Source: Telmatactis stephensoni
Lineage: Eukaryota > Cnidaria > Anthozoa > Actiniaria > Isophelliidae
Length of the DNA: 64,000 bases
Direction of reading: 5' to 3'
NCBI GenBank assembly: GCA_029948255.1
Contig: JALIZF010001814.1
Location: forward strand, 682,001 to 746,000
Numbering within the stretch: position 1 is the stretch's first letter; every line of letters begins with the position of its first letter. Made by a program: the position numbers and the translations under genes. A model generated the notes under the pieces. The model saw only the letters and a program-made list of their open reading frames with translations, searched no databases and was not told where the DNA came from. This document shows, one piece after another, positions 1-10,103 of this stretch.

Positions 1-378
1 ACCTTTGATTTTGTATCCTTACAAAAAAGTCCACACCTCTAAATTGAGAACCATGGAATGTAGGGTCAAGACGTCGCATGAGCTGACATTCTTGAGAACG
101 AAAGGGTGCACATAATGCTACAATAAACACAAAAACAGGAACAATGCATCGTAGATATTGAAGATGGCGAAGTCGATTGGCTTGAATTGGAGTTAGAAAC
201 TACTATATTTAACAGCATACAGGAAATGAGAAGTACTCGTCTTAACACTCTATCCATGACTGAGTGCAAATCAATCTGACATATGTTCAAACTTAGTCAG
301 CGCGCTGTAAAGTAAATCACATATTGTAAAACCGCAAGGTAAAAATAAAGTTGTTGTTGTTGTTTTATTGTATTCCAG

Positions 379-822
379 GATCGTTTCTAAACAATACGAA
401 AAAAATGAAGGGATCAGAGTAGTTATAAACCTTTGTAGCATTCCTCTATGCACGACGCAAAATACATGCAAACACATAGAAAATGCCGCCCACAACGATG
501 GCATCTACAAATACGACGTACGTCTCTGTCCATACGATGTTGGAAGGATTGGAATTATGGCTCAATTTTGGCGGCGACCCTTTGACGTAGAGGACGAAGG
601 AGATGACGAAGAAGCAGTTGGTTTACAAAGTGAGTATTTATACTAAGATTGTATAAAAATGTACTTTCGTATAGGTTTTCTGTTTTTGTTTGTTTGTTTG
701 TTTGTTTGTTTGTTTGTTTGTTTGTTTGTTTGTTTGTTTTTCAAAAACCACTATGTAAATTACAGTCTCGTTTTATTTTAGCTTCAGGAAAACCAAATAA
801 AAACTGTCGCGTTGAAGTGTAA
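379..822 (+). CDS. Probable last two coding exons of an unrecognised gene (5' part outside window)
   Basis: An open stretch runs from a good acceptor (TATTCCAG, ending at 378) to a GTGAGT donor at 630. The reading frame continues through a T-rich acceptor (ending at 781, or alternatively 787, both in phase) into a short exon that stops at 820-822. The encoded piece carries several cysteines, an acidic DVEDEGDDEE run and the segment AQFWRRPFD. I recognise no family. The intron between the two exons contains a (GTTT)n run. The call rests on splice-site phase and the length of the open frame only. A chance ORF is possible. Confidence 0.33.
685..739. repeat. (GTTT)n microsatellite
   Basis: About twelve uninterrupted TTTG units in the putative intron between the two exons of the left-edge gene. 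Confidence 0.9.
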
Positions 823-1246
823 GCAAGGAAGAGTAGCGCATTATTTTGCATGCCTATAGAAATTGTACGGCCGGTGGTTGGGATGAAATATTAAAATCTG
901 ACGTACACCAAAAGGTGGCAGTGATAAAACCAGAAAACTACATAAATCAAGCCAAAGACGAGCAAAATGGTAATCAAAGCGACAAACCGGAGTCAAATGC
1001 GAATGAAAACGAACAGAAGAAATTAAAGCTGACACTTTACCAAAGAAAAGAAAACGACACCAAAGACAAGACGCAGCTCGTGTGAGCGCGCCATGGGTGT
1101 CATGGACAAAATTTCCAATGTACTTAGAAATTCGACTCAGAAAGCGACGGAGCGGACTTGACAATGGGGATTTTGACTTGAATATATTTAGGGCTAAGAA
1201 GAAATTAGCAAATAGTGGAATTAGTGGTCTTATGCGAAAGATCTCT

Positions 1247-1605
1247 AATGAGATCAATCAGTGTTGATGATTCGATTGTTGTTCTCGTCGGTACAGTGAT
1301 GATGTTTTGCATATTGAAAGCATCAAAAATGGATTGCAATTTGGTACCATATGCTGAATTACTAGAGTCGTTGTAATCACAGTTAAGGTCTCCCAATAAG
1401 AAAATATCTGTAGATTTTAGCCATGCCCTCTCCAAAGTGGTACTTAATGTATTAAAGAAGGCATTATCGTTTGGAGGTCTATACATTAACGATAATGCCT
1501 TCTTTAATACATTAAGTACCACTTTGGAGAGGGCATGGCTAAAATCTACAGATATTTTCTTATTGGGAGACCTTAACTGTGATTACAACGACTCTAGTAA
1601 TTCAG
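1247..1605 (-). pseudogene. LINE endonuclease-domain fragment, folded into a palindrome
   Basis: The minus strand from about 1483 to 1247 encodes a piece of an APE-type (EEP) endonuclease of a non-LTR retrotransposon. The motifs YRPPNDNAFF, DIFLLGDLNCDYND and ITVPTRTTIESSTLIDLI match the usual 'GDLN / TR...S.ID' core of that domain. Part of it, NDNAFF through GDLNCDYND, is repeated on the plus strand because 1354-1471 and 1488-1605 are inverted copies 118 bp long with a 16-bp loop. No intact endonuclease and no adjacent reverse transcriptase is present, so this is a dead fragment. Its right edge lies about 10 bp from the start of the galactosyltransferase segmental duplication. Confidence 0.75.
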
Positions 1606-1918
1606 TAATTCGACTCTCTTCAAGTTCTTCGCTAAAAATATTATTGTTATTATTATATGTCATCAAAGTTAATAAAGCGGAACGTCGAGCCAGTATGCAA
1701 ATCTCAGACGGAATGCTAGTTCATCTGTGACCTTTTAGTCTATGTAGAAGCGAACGAAAGAAACGCTAGCAAACTATCTACAGAAAATGTTTAGTCCCAA
1801 AATATTGAGCTCAAAGCGGAAATATGAAAATCAAACTTATCTTCTTTCGCTTTGTTTCTTTGTAATCTTGTCCTGATTACACCTGATACCTCGTCAAACG
1901 TAAACTCCTCTATTTATC

Positions 1919-2980
1919 ATGATGCGCAGAAAGAAGTTAAAGAAGTGCTTCCTTGTAATAGCTTTACTTCTGATTTTGTACTTTGCCATGGATTACGAAA
2001 ACTACCAGTCAGTTAAAGTCTGGCCAAAATACCTTGAAGACATCCTTCCAAACAACGAAATCAGCGCGGAGCTGCAGCTGGCGGTAACGCACAACGATCG
2101 ACATTGCCCACATGGTCACAGTCTAAAACATATCCAGAGAGACATTTCTTCTGGGTATTTTCCACTCATTGTGCCGTTTATTGAACCAGAAATTGCCTGT
2201 CAAGATAGAGTGATCTTCATTCCCGTTGTAGTCAACTCTGCTGCATTGGGAGAACAGCATCGTCGTCTACGTACAACAATACGTCAAACTTGGGGGAATT
2301 CATCAGGATATAGTCACGACAAGAAATGGAGGTTGTTTTTCTCATTAGGTCTTTGTAGCGATGACAAGGAAAATGAATTGAACACACAAGAAGCTTTGGA
2401 GAACAACGATATTATTATTGGAAATTTTACAGATATTTACAAGAATGTAGTTTATAAAACATTTATGGGACTATCATGGGGGTATTCTAGGTTCTCTAGT
2501 CGATATGTCATGAAGACAGATGACGATGTGTACGTTAGGATACCCGAGTTAATACACTGGCTTCAAAAGTCTGGATCACCGAGTCCTTTTTACGGTGGAT
2601 CTATCGCTGAACGTTATGAGGTATATCGCAATCCACTCAGCATTTATTACGTCTCAAGGGAACAATATAACGAAACATTGTGGCCTCCGTTCGCTCTGGG
2701 TGCCTTTGAAGTGTTTTGTACTGTGAGTCTTCCTAGATATTTGAACTACACCCAATACCGTAAACCATTTATTACCGATGATACCTACTTGGGCGTGACA
2801 GCCAGAGAATTCGGTATCCGTGCTGTTAATATCCCTGGTTTTCAAGGAGACATAAACCTCAACAGATACTGCGATTTATTAAATATCACAGCAATCGGTC
2901 ATAAAGTAAGTCCTCAGACAATGATTGAGTATCATTCCTTTTATAGGAATATTGCTGCTTGGAAGAATTGCCCGAGGTAA
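1919..2980 (+). CDS. Beta-1,3-galactosyltransferase-like protein (GT31), copy 1
   Basis: A single-exon 353-residue protein of glycosyltransferase family 31. These are Golgi type II membrane enzymes that transfer galactose or N-acetylglucosamine from a UDP-sugar in beta-1,3 linkage. A short basic N-terminus (MMRRKKLKK) precedes a hydrophobic anchor at about residues 10-25, then a stem and the catalytic domain. Visible family signatures are R-x-x-I-R-x-T-W near 120, the metal-binding DDD in KTDDDVYVR (201-203), YGG, and a C-terminal TDDTYLG (286-292) where the family often has EDVYVG. Several N-x-S/T glycosylation sites are present. The ATG at 1919 was chosen because it places the basic residues and anchor at the N-terminus; stops follow closely after 2980. 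It differs from copy 2 at four residues: H71Y, R301H, Q333E and P352V. The acceptor sugar cannot be told from sequence, and N-acetylglucosaminyltransferase activity is possible. Confidence 0.9.
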   Translation: MMRRKKLKKCFLVIALLLILYFAMDYENYQSVKVWPKYLEDILPNNEISAELQLAVTHNDRHCPHGHSLKHIQRDISSGYFPLIVPFIEPEIACQDRVIFIPVVVNSAALGEQHRRLRTTIRQTWGNSSGYSHDKKWRLFFSLGLCSDDKENELNTQEALENNDIIIGNFTDIYKNVVYKTFMGLSWGYSRFSSRYVMKTDDDVYVRIPELIHWLQKSGSPSPFYGGSIAERYEVYRNPLSIYYVSREQYNETLWPPFALGAFEVFCTVSLPRYLNYTQYRKPFITDDTYLGVTAREFGIRAVNIPGFQGDINLNRYCDLLNITAIGHKVSPQTMIEYHSFYRNIAAWKNCPR

Positions 2981-3324
2981 ACATTTGAGCGGGCTCATTG
3001 CTAGGCCTACCCCGGAGCTTAGATAGCTTTTAGAAAATGAAAACCGCAAACGAACGGCTTACCGTGGTCAGTAGTAACTCGAGACTTCCATTACCGAGAA
3101 AGACTAGCCGTCTCTAACAGAAAGTGAATGTATATCTGAGATGCACTGAATTTGTAAATGTGCACTTACATGTGAGAGTTAAGAAAGATAAAAAAATATA
3201 GTTTGGCAAGCATTGCATTGATTGATTGCAGATTTAAGCAGTATTTTGGGTTTTGCATCTCATTAGATATTTGTATATTTGTATAAATGTAGACTACAAC
3301 CTTTCTGCAATTGAATGCATACTT

Positions 3325-3581
3325 ATATACACCTATTTCAAAAAAGGTTGTCACCGCTAAGAACGACAGGCGATAGGTAATAGGTCATTCCAAGACCTCA
3401 AAGCACTATTGATTTCTTAATTAAGCCATCCTAAATCTTTCTTTACACTCTTCCATAAAATATTTGGCTATTCATATGTAAATCAATTAGAAATCAATAG
3501 TGCTTTGCGGTCTTGGAATGACCTATTACCTATCGCCTATCGCTCTTAGCGGTGACAACTTTTTTTGAAATAGGTGTATAT
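3325..3581. mobile_element. Palindromic MITE, 'CACCTATTTCA' family
   Basis: Terminal inverted repeats read TATACACCTATTTCAAAAAA and continue inward for about 90 bp (AGGCGATAGGTAATAGGTCA is also mirrored), leaving a short AT-rich centre. There is no coding capacity. Further copies with the same ends lie at 11768, 49392 and 62971. Confidence 0.85.
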
Positions 3582-3590
3582 TATCACATA

Positions 3591-4160
3591 TACACCAAAT
3601 TGCTAAAACGTTGATATTTTTGTAATATATATTTAACAAATAGAACAGCTTTCTCCGTGCTCCGATCCGTTCAGTGATACAGCACGCAGGAAGTGACGAA
3701 AGCATGAAAGAAGTGTAAGGGCACACTTCTTGAGTGCTTTCGGCACTTCCTAAGTGCTGTATTACTGAACGGAGCACGGAGAAAGATGTTCTATTTGTTT
3801 TATTATATATTTTGAAGTAAATATTCACGGGAAAAGTTCGATTTTCTCCGTACAAAAATTCAAAAGGTGCGCGCGCGGTCGAGCTCGCGCTGCTGACATC
3901 AGAGCTGTGCTCCATTCTTTGATAAATAATAATAACACTTTATTTGATTAGGGTAACTAGAATTACATTTAAGTAATTTTCATCCAGCTTTTAGCACAGC
4001 TTTTAGCCAATCAAAGCGCGCGTATCGACAAGGGTATATAATAAACATATATATTTTCTATTGTCTCTCCTTGAAAACAAAATGGCTACCGTATGAGAGA
4101 CAATAGAAAATATATATGTATTTATCACACAAATTTCAAAGTTTTAGCGATTTGATGTAT
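3591..4160. mobile_element. Interrupted MITE with TACACCAAAT ends
   Basis: The ends TACACCAAATTGCTAAAAC and its mirrored partner near 4141-4160 match the uninterrupted copy at 16264-16430 in the second segmental duplicate. Here the element is split by other sequence, including the 3636-3800 palindrome. Its centre (TATTTTCTATTGTCTCTCC and its mirror) survives at 4046-4120. Confidence 0.7.
3636..3800. mobile_element. Palindromic MITE nested in another MITE
   Basis: AACAAATAGAACA at the left is mirrored at 3787-3799. The arms (TTTCTCCGTGCTCC, GTTCAGT.ATACAGCAC) continue to a centre near 3718. It is absent from the second segmental duplicate, so it arrived after or independently of the duplication. 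Confidence 0.7.
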
Positions 4161-4886
4161 TTTCACATTAATTATATAATTCTCCTAAAATACCATATAG
4201 CTAACTACAAAATTACTTTTGAATTTTTCTACCTATCCAAATTAAGGATTAATTTGGACAGTTTTCATCTAGGGTTTTCTAAAGAAAAACTGAGCAATCC
4301 AAATTAATATAAGTAATTTGGATAGTTCGTGTTTGACCAATGAGAATGCAAGAAAAACAATAGAAGTAAGAATTCAACTAATAGCGCGGCGCGTAGCATT
4401 CATTCACATCTGATTTTGTGGAGAAAAAATGGCGAAATGTTTTGAACTGCAAATTTGCTTTTTACACCTACTTACTCAGTTAACGTTTTCTGGTTTAAAG
4501 TGTTAGCGAATGAGGTGAGGAAAGTATTTATTATATTTTTGTGTAGTTCTTCTGAAAAAATGACCCATTTTGAGAGAGTTTTTGAAGCCAGTTGAAATTC
4601 AGTTGGCTTTGGCGAGTATCGGCCTCACTGCTTGCATGAAAACACTTTCTGAATGAAATTGGTAAATGAAAATGTTCAGAACAAGTTAATCATCCAATAA
4701 AATGTATTTCATGGACCTTACAGTGTATATTTTTATTTTCAATAAGATATGATGTTTTTTTGCATTCAAAAACTCATCATGGATAATGTACTTCGTTGTG
4801 TACAAGTTGTCGTGCTTGGTTTACAGCTAGAAGCTAGATGAATCGTACCGAAAATGTTGGCCAGTTAAGCTTATATAATTAATAAT
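4161..4886. other. Unassigned AT-rich sequence
   Basis: No gene or recognised element seen. This block is present only in segmental copy 1. It includes short mirrored ATCCAAATTA motifs near 4216-4325. Confidence 0.5.
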
Positions 4887-5024
4887 TAATAGGCCTCCAC
4901 GCCTGTCCAATTTGAAAATAATTGGACGAAAAAAATTCCGAGGACGTACTGCCAAAATTGGACGAGGCCGTAGGAATTTTTTTCGTTCAATTATTTTCAA
5001 ATTGGACAGCGTGGAGTCCTATTA
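4887..5024. mobile_element. Short palindromic MITE
   Basis: TAATAGGCCTCCACGC at the left is mirrored by GCGTGGAGTCCTATTA at the right. The arms continue through CCAATTTGAAAATAATTG and AAAAAAATTCC to a centre near 4955. Confidence 0.75.
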
Positions 5025-5316
5025 CATATACATATTAGCCTGTAAGTTTTTTTCATATTTATCAATCTGCCTTTATATCAGTTTACGCATAGAACATTTT
5101 TTATATATTTGCACAAATTTACTTATATGTTTAATACTTTTTTAATATTAATTGACTATTTCGAAGCTAGATAAATTGAGAAATTAACTTCACTGTCTGA
5201 TAAAAGCTCATGTGGTTATTGGCAGTCAAGACATAAAACGTAAAAAAAAACACAAAGAATTTCAATGTCTACGATTATCCTTAACAAATTGCTCTTGGAA
5301 ACGCAGTGCATTCCAT

Positions 5317-5339
5317 TCACCCCCCCCCCCCCCCCCCCT
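5317..5339. repeat. Poly-C tract
   Basis: An uninterrupted run of more than 20 C between unassigned sequences. Confidence 0.9.
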
Positions 5340-5405
5340 CTCCACTCAATATTATCAGTCTGTTGCACCCAGCAAATAAGACTATGTATGCATGCCTATG
5401 ATGCC

Positions 5406-5794
5406 CACAGGGAGCCCGGCTTTTGATCCATTTCTTTTTTACGAAGCGCTGTATATGTCACCGGATACGTGATTACCAGTACATATCGTGACCTTTAGCT
5501 GAATGGCTTGTGTAATCCGAGCATTAAAAACATGAGGGCCGTTGGCGTGTAATAAGATCTCAGGGGTAATTGAATTTGAATTTAGTAACGCACTCTCTAA
5601 ATCTTCTTACCGTACTCTATGGGAGTGCGTTACCCCTGAGATCTTATTACACGCCAACGGCCCTCATGTTTTTAATGCTCGGATTACACAAGCCATTCAG
5701 CTAAAGGTCACGATATGTACTGGTAATCACGTATCCGGTGACATATACAGCGCTTCGTAATATAAGAAATGGATCAAAAGCCGGGCTCCCTGTG
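5406..5794. mobile_element. Fold-back element with 7-bp target-site duplication
   Basis: Two nearly identical inverted arms of about 170 bp start CACAGGGAGCCCGGCTTTTG. The inner part of the palindrome includes GTAACGCACTC and its mirror. The element is flanked by TGATGCC at 5399-5405 and 5795-5801, a perfect 7-bp duplication. The arms are almost free of mismatches, so it is either young or homogenised. No ORF of interest. Confidence 0.85.
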
Positions 5795-5801
5795 TGATGC
5801 C

Positions 5802-6815
5802 TAGCTATATTCAGCTAATTTTCTCCAGAATTGTAGACTGCATGTGAACCCAAATGCATAAATCTAAGCCATGTGTTTGTTTGTGATGGTGTAGTAAAGG
5901 GTGCCCAAATGATAACCATCAAGAAATGTGTTGCGATTTTCGGGCTTCCTGTGGCAAACAAACCGCGGGTCCCTGTTTCTACACTTTTCCAGTCCTTTTT
6001 CGGCCAAAATCAATATGGACGACTTGATTAGCATGTTTCCACTCGAATGGCTGCAAATGTGGATGGAATTTTTGACGAAAATCAAAAAAAGAGAATCAGA
6101 TAGTTATCAGAGGGAGACTAATTTGAATAATTAGGCAAGTCGTTTTTCTACTTAAAAAGCTCCATCAAGATGTTGACCGGATAGATCCTTTCTGTATTTC
6201 TGCAAGTTTGCTGAACTTTCACTACTGATCATTTCTCAAAGCAACCTGATATGTCCAACTTTCTTTAGCTTCTCGGTGCGGCTTTCACTTTCAGTGTCAT
6301 TTTCTGTTAGTCACTTGTGGTTTTCTGGCTTCTGAAACTTTTGTTTTTCTTCTTGCTATGAGGATTTATCCTTATATCAAAAAAATTTACATCCAGTTTT
6401 TTCAAGCAAAACCGAACCTCTACATGCTGACAAAAGTGGTCCACGCCATTTTTATTTGCAAAGTCAGATGCATCTCGATAGATAAACAGATAAATTATCA
6501 TGGATCTTTCGAACCATTTCGTAGCTTTCACTCTCTTACTGATAATCGCTTGCTTTACTACATTTTAGCGCTGGTTTCCATTTTGTGAATCAAAAAAATC
6601 CTGACAATTAAAAGATTATATCTTGCTGTGATGGGTAAGTGGTCGCCTTTGCAGGGCCCCCTTTGTTCAAGCTAACATTACAGGTGGCGTCATTGGGTCG
6701 GTAAAATGATGAAAGGTTTAACTGAGCGTCATAAGCTTTATTCTAAAGCTTTGAACAAGAGCTTTGAACAAGCAGTTTTTAGTCATTTGGTTCGGTAGAA
6801 TCCAATGTAATACAA
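5802..6815. other. Unassigned sequence
   Basis: Only short ORFs without recognisable domains are seen. No element boundaries could be placed. Confidence 0.5.
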
Positions 6816-7076
6816 AATTTAAAAATTAAACGAGACTTACCTGGAAGTTGAAGTTTGATTGTAATTCTACCGAGTTACAGAGTGCTGAGAGATTACATGA
6901 GATAGCAAGCGCATGCGCCAATCAGTTTTAGAAGACTGAATGTACGTGTTACCCTTCAAGGTATCCCTACATGGGTGGGTAAGGGTTATGGGCATGTAAT
7001 CTCTCAGCACTCTGTAACTCGGTAGAATTACAATCAAACTTCAACTTCCAGGTAAGTCTCGTTTAATTTTTAAATT
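6816..7076. repeat. Palindrome abutting the DIRS-like element and containing DIRS-end sequence
   Basis: 84-bp inverted arms (6816-6899 and 6993-7076) enclose a loop of about 93 bp. Inside the left arm, ATTCTACC followed by GTGCTGAGAGAT resembles the terminal repeat of the adjacent DIRS-like element. It continues into the loop with TAGCAAGCGCATGCGCCAAT, which matches the sequence just inside the element's far (5') end at about 11510-11532. This is either an internal complementary region type structure belonging to the element or a tiny non-autonomous derivative next to it. Confidence 0.6.
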
Positions 7077-7111
7077 CTACCTCGTTACCGTGCTGAGAGA
7101 TCCCATGAGAT
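7074..7111 (+). repeat. DIRS-like inverted terminal repeat, 3' end of element
   Basis: ATTCTACCTCGTTACCG...CATGAGAT is a perfect reverse complement of 11532-11569. Confidence 0.9.
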
Positions 7112-7243
7112 TTTAAAGCAACACGGACATGAAGCCCAAAATGCTGCATTTAAAGGCTATGACATACAGTATATACACAGACATGAAGCCCAAAGTGCTC
7201 TATTTATTGTCTATTCAAAGCACTATACATATCAAGATATATC

Positions 7244-8428
7244 TTATGCATCTGACAACACTGATTTTGCATAAGTGGAAACACTAGCTATAGGCTTTTT
7301 ATAATATCGAGCAAAGCAGCATTCAGATGACCATCCTGCAGTCTTCAAGATGTCATCTAGATTAGCAGACGCCCTACTGGCTGCTGAAGTAGAAGCTGCC
7401 CTGGTACTGTGGGGAGAGTAGATAGATATATTGATTCCAGCTTGAGCCATAACTTCTCGCACCCACCTAGTTATAGTATCTCTACTTACAGGTTTGTGAG
7501 GTTTTACATAACTTATAAGTAACTTTGAGTTAGTGTTATCTCTAAGAGCTTTGGTTCTTGCAATATATTCTCTCAATGTAGTAACAACGCAAATACATGA
7601 CTTTTCAAAAGGTTCAAGAACAACCCGAGGGTTAGGTAATCCTGGTTTGCTTTGTTTAACATGGTCTGAAATAACAAAAGTAACTTTGTTCTGAGACTCA
7701 AACATGTTTTTAACATCTAACATATGAATAGTCTGGCCCCTCTGGCCAGTAACTAATAATAATAACATGACAAGCTTGAGGGTAAGCTGTTTCAGAGTTA
7801 ATGTCTCAACTGGGTGAAGTGTACCCAAGTACTTTAGTACTACTTGAACATCCCATATTTCCTTGTACTTTGACCTGGGTGGTCTGGATTGAAAAATCCC
7901 CTTGAGTAAGCGTTGAACAAGTGGGTGTTGTCCAACACTCTTTCCATCAGCTACTGTGACATATGTAGAAATTGCACTTCTTGCAGTGTTAATAGCACTG
8001 TATGTAAATCCCTGTTTGTAAAGCTCAGAGAAGAAATCAAGAACCTGTCCTATAGATGGCTGAAAATGATTGACTTTCCTTTCAGCACAAAAAAGTGTCC
8101 ACTTTTTAAGGTAGCTTGAATATTGTTTTTTGGTACCTTCTCTCCATGATTGCATGAGTAATCTGGCAGCTGCCTCTGATACTCCCTTTGCTTGATAGTG
8201 TTCCCTGACAATGAACATGCCATCATCTGGAGTTTGTTCTTCAAGGGGTGTTGAGCTCCTGAGTGTGGGAGAGTGAGCAGATCTTTCTGATGTGGGAGCA
8301 TCAGAGGAGCTGCTACAAGGAGGCTGAGTACTTGGGGCCACCACACCTGTGTGGGCCAGACAGGAGCTATCAACAATGCATTTCCTTGTTCCTTCTCTAA
8401 CTTCTGGAGACATCTGGAGATGAGACAA
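7244..8428 (-). CDS. DIRS-like tyrosine recombinase
   Basis: A 394-residue tyrosine (phage-integrase type) recombinase of the DIRS-like element, presumed to insert the circular cDNA. An N-terminal low-complexity Ser/Pro stretch (30-65) precedes a SAM-like core-binding domain (about 85-180, SWREGTKKQYSSYLKKW) and the catalytic domain. Catalytic positions are visible: Arg230 in TGQRGQT, His340 and Arg343 in SPHSTR, and the nucleophile at Tyr375/376 in ARYYKK. Trp366 sits where the second His/Lys often lies. Its 5' part overlaps the end of the reverse-transcriptase ORF in another frame (8050-8428), as in other DIRS elements. The exact start is uncertain within that overlap. Confidence 0.9.
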   Translation of the reverse strand: MSHLQMSPEVREGTRKCIVDSSCLAHTGVVAPSTQPPCSSSSDAPTSERSAHSPTLRSSTPLEEQTPDDGMFIVREHYQAKGVSEAAARLLMQSWREGTKKQYSSYLKKWTLFCAERKVNHFQPSIGQVLDFFSELYKQGFTYSAINTARSAISTYVTVADGKSVGQHPLVQRLLKGIFQSRPPRSKYKEIWDVQVVLKYLGTLHPVETLTLKQLTLKLVMLLLLVTGQRGQTIHMLDVKNMFESQNKVTFVISDHVKQSKPGLPNPRVVLEPFEKSCICVVTTLREYIARTKALRDNTNSKLLISYVKPHKPVSRDTITRWVREVMAQAGINISIYSPHSTRAASTSAASRASANLDDILKTAGWSSECCFARYYKKPIASVSTYAKSVLSDA

Positions 8429-10038
8429 AATGGGGGAAATATGTAAACAAACTTATCACCCCAAGAGATAGAGAATGCATCTACATGCATAGCTCCTGGA
8501 TCTGGTTTCCAGGAGACATACTTTGGCAACTGGTTGTTTAGCCTTGATGCAAAAAGATCAATCTCTGGAGTTCCAAGTTTGTCAGTAATCTTGGCAAAGA
8601 TTTCTGGCTTTAAATGCCACTCAGTTCTCACATTAAATACCCTAGATTGTTTATCAGCTTCCACATTGAGAACACCTGGAAGGTGGCATGCAGTTAACCA
8701 GATATTGTTTTGCATGCAGAGCATCCACAGGGATTTTGTAAGTGAATTACACTCAATGGATTTTGTACCTCCCATTGCATTTATATAGCAAACTGTAGTA
8801 GAATTATCACTTTTAATAGCAACATGGTGTCCCTTTAGTAAAGAGAGGAATGATTTCACCCCAAAGAATACTGCTAGAATTTCAAGTTCATTGATATGCT
8901 TTTGTTTCTCTTCAGGGGACCACATACCCTGTGCTGCCTTTCCATTACACACTGCCCCCCACCCTGTTTTTGAGGCATCTGTTGTCATTTCAATATCTGG
9001 GTTGCTAATGGAAACACTCTTATAAGCTCCTGGTAGGTGAGCAACCCACCAATTCAGATCACTTCTAGAGTCATTTGACAATGTCATGGGTGCTTCAAAG
9101 TTTCCATTATTAAGTTTCAAAGCCTTATTCTTATCTATTTCTATGTTTCTATAGAACAGGGGCCCATATTGGACTCCTGGCAGAGAAGATACTAATAGCC
9201 CAATAATTTGAGCAACCTCTCTTATAGTGGTCAACCTTTTCTTTAACAGTAGTTGGCAGGCTGAGACTATTTTGTCTGCTTTTTCAGGTGTAAGATATAC
9301 TCTCATCTGAACAGAATCTAAGATAAAGCCAAGAAAGGACAACTTTTGACAAGGTTGCAACACTGACTTTTCAGAATTTATAATGAACCCCAATGACTCA
9401 AAGAGCCTCTGTGTGGCCAAAATGTTGTTGGTGCATTCCGCAACTGAGGACCCCTGTATATAAGAGTCATCAATATACCCTACATTTAGGTATCCCTGAC
9501 TACGCAGAGTAGAATACACTGGCTTTAAGAGTTTTGTGAAATATCTCGGTGCTGATGCAAGTCCATTTGGAAGACAAGTATATTGAAAAAGGTTGTTTCT
9601 CCAAATGAATCTTAAAAATTTTCTGTGTTCTATTGCTACAGGCACAGTATAATATGCATCAGTGAGGTCTATGGAACCCATATAACAGTTTTTCTTCATT
9701 AATTGTATGGCACATGTTAGGCTCTCCATTTTGAAATGGATGTACTCTATTGACTCATTGAGTCCTTTCAGATTGAGAATCATTCTATAAGAGCCATTTT
9801 TCTTTTTCCTAAGGAAAATGTTAGAAATAAACTGAGTGTCAATGGGGATAGCTTTTTCAATTACCCCTTTCTCTAGTAATCGGGTTACTTCACAATCAAT
9901 TATTTCAGCCTCATTAGGGCTAAATCTCATAGATGGTATAGGATAGTTTTGCTTTGGGGTTTCAATAAATTCAAGATGGCAGTGTTGCACCATGTCTAAT
10001 ATTTTCTTGTCTGAGGTAAGGTTTGTCCAAGCTGACAA
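8050..10038 (-). CDS. DIRS-like reverse transcriptase / RNase H
   Basis: The polymerase of the DIRS-like element. From the first start-like codon the reverse-transcriptase domain spans about 60-240. Its catalytic aspartates are D124 (GSIDLTDAYY) and the YIDD box (188-191). RNase H follows with D354 (TTDASKTGWG), E384/E386, D411 (KSDNST) and D462 (VEADKQSR). A C-terminal segment, PEIDLFASRLNNQLPKYVSW to FPPF (491-537), is typical of DIRS polymerases and may correspond to their degenerate methyltransferase-like region. The frame stays open upstream of 10038 into the end of the gag ORF (VAGRLRFYLSAW is in frame), and no clear ATG is seen there. Frameshifting or internal initiation from the gag message is therefore likely. 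No premature stops, so it is potentially functional. Confidence 0.92.
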   Translation of the reverse strand: MSAWTNLTSDKKILDMVQHCHLEFIETPKQNYPIPSMRFSPNEAEIIDCEVTRLLEKGVIEKAIPIDTQFISNIFLRKKKNGSYRMILNLKGLNESIEYIHFKMESLTCAIQLMKKNCYMGSIDLTDAYYTVPVAIEHRKFLRFIWRNNLFQYTCLPNGLASAPRYFTKLLKPVYSTLRSQGYLNVGYIDDSYIQGSSVAECTNNILATQRLFESLGFIINSEKSVLQPCQKLSFLGFILDSVQMRVYLTPEKADKIVSACQLLLKKRLTTIREVAQIIGLLVSSLPGVQYGPLFYRNIEIDKNKALKLNNGNFEAPMTLSNDSRSDLNWWVAHLPGAYKSVSISNPDIEMTTDASKTGWGAVCNGKAAQGMWSPEEKQKHINELEILAVFFGVKSFLSLLKGHHVAIKSDNSTTVCYINAMGGTKSIECNSLTKSLWMLCMQNNIWLTACHLPGVLNVEADKQSRVFNVRTEWHLKPEIFAKITDKLGTPEIDLFASRLNNQLPKYVSWKPDPGAMHVDAFSISWGDKFVYIFPPFCLISRCLQKLEKEQGNALLIAPVWPTQVWWPQVLSLLVAAPLMLPHQKDLLTLPHSGAQHPLKNKLQMMACSLSGNTIKQREYQRQLPDYSCNHGEKVPKNNIQATLKSGHFFVLKGKSIIFSHL

Positions 10039-10103
10039 ATAAAATCTTAGCCTGCCAGCAACCTTTAAGTTTCTTACCTCTGGGTTGGTTTCAGTTTGGT
10101 TGT

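Larger units (their letters stand above)
1616..5190. repeat. Segmental duplication, copy 1 (carries galactosyltransferase gene 1)
   Basis: Sequence from TTCAAGTTCTTCGCTAAAAA to about 5190 aligns in order with 14016-16610. The shared parts are the promoter-proximal region, the 353-codon ORF, the 3' flank and a distal block beginning TTAGCCTGTAA. Copy 1 lacks about 50 bp upstream of the gene. It carries extra inserted material downstream (MITEs at 3325-3581, 3636-3800 and 4887-5024, plus the 4160-4890 stretch). Confidence 0.85.

Noticed and set aside
846..1257. ORFs on both strands (79 and 138 codons) between the left-edge gene and the LINE fragment
   Set aside because: Neither shows a known domain; the plus-strand ORF is a Lys/Glu/Asn-rich low-complexity sequence, and the minus ORF is its shadow.
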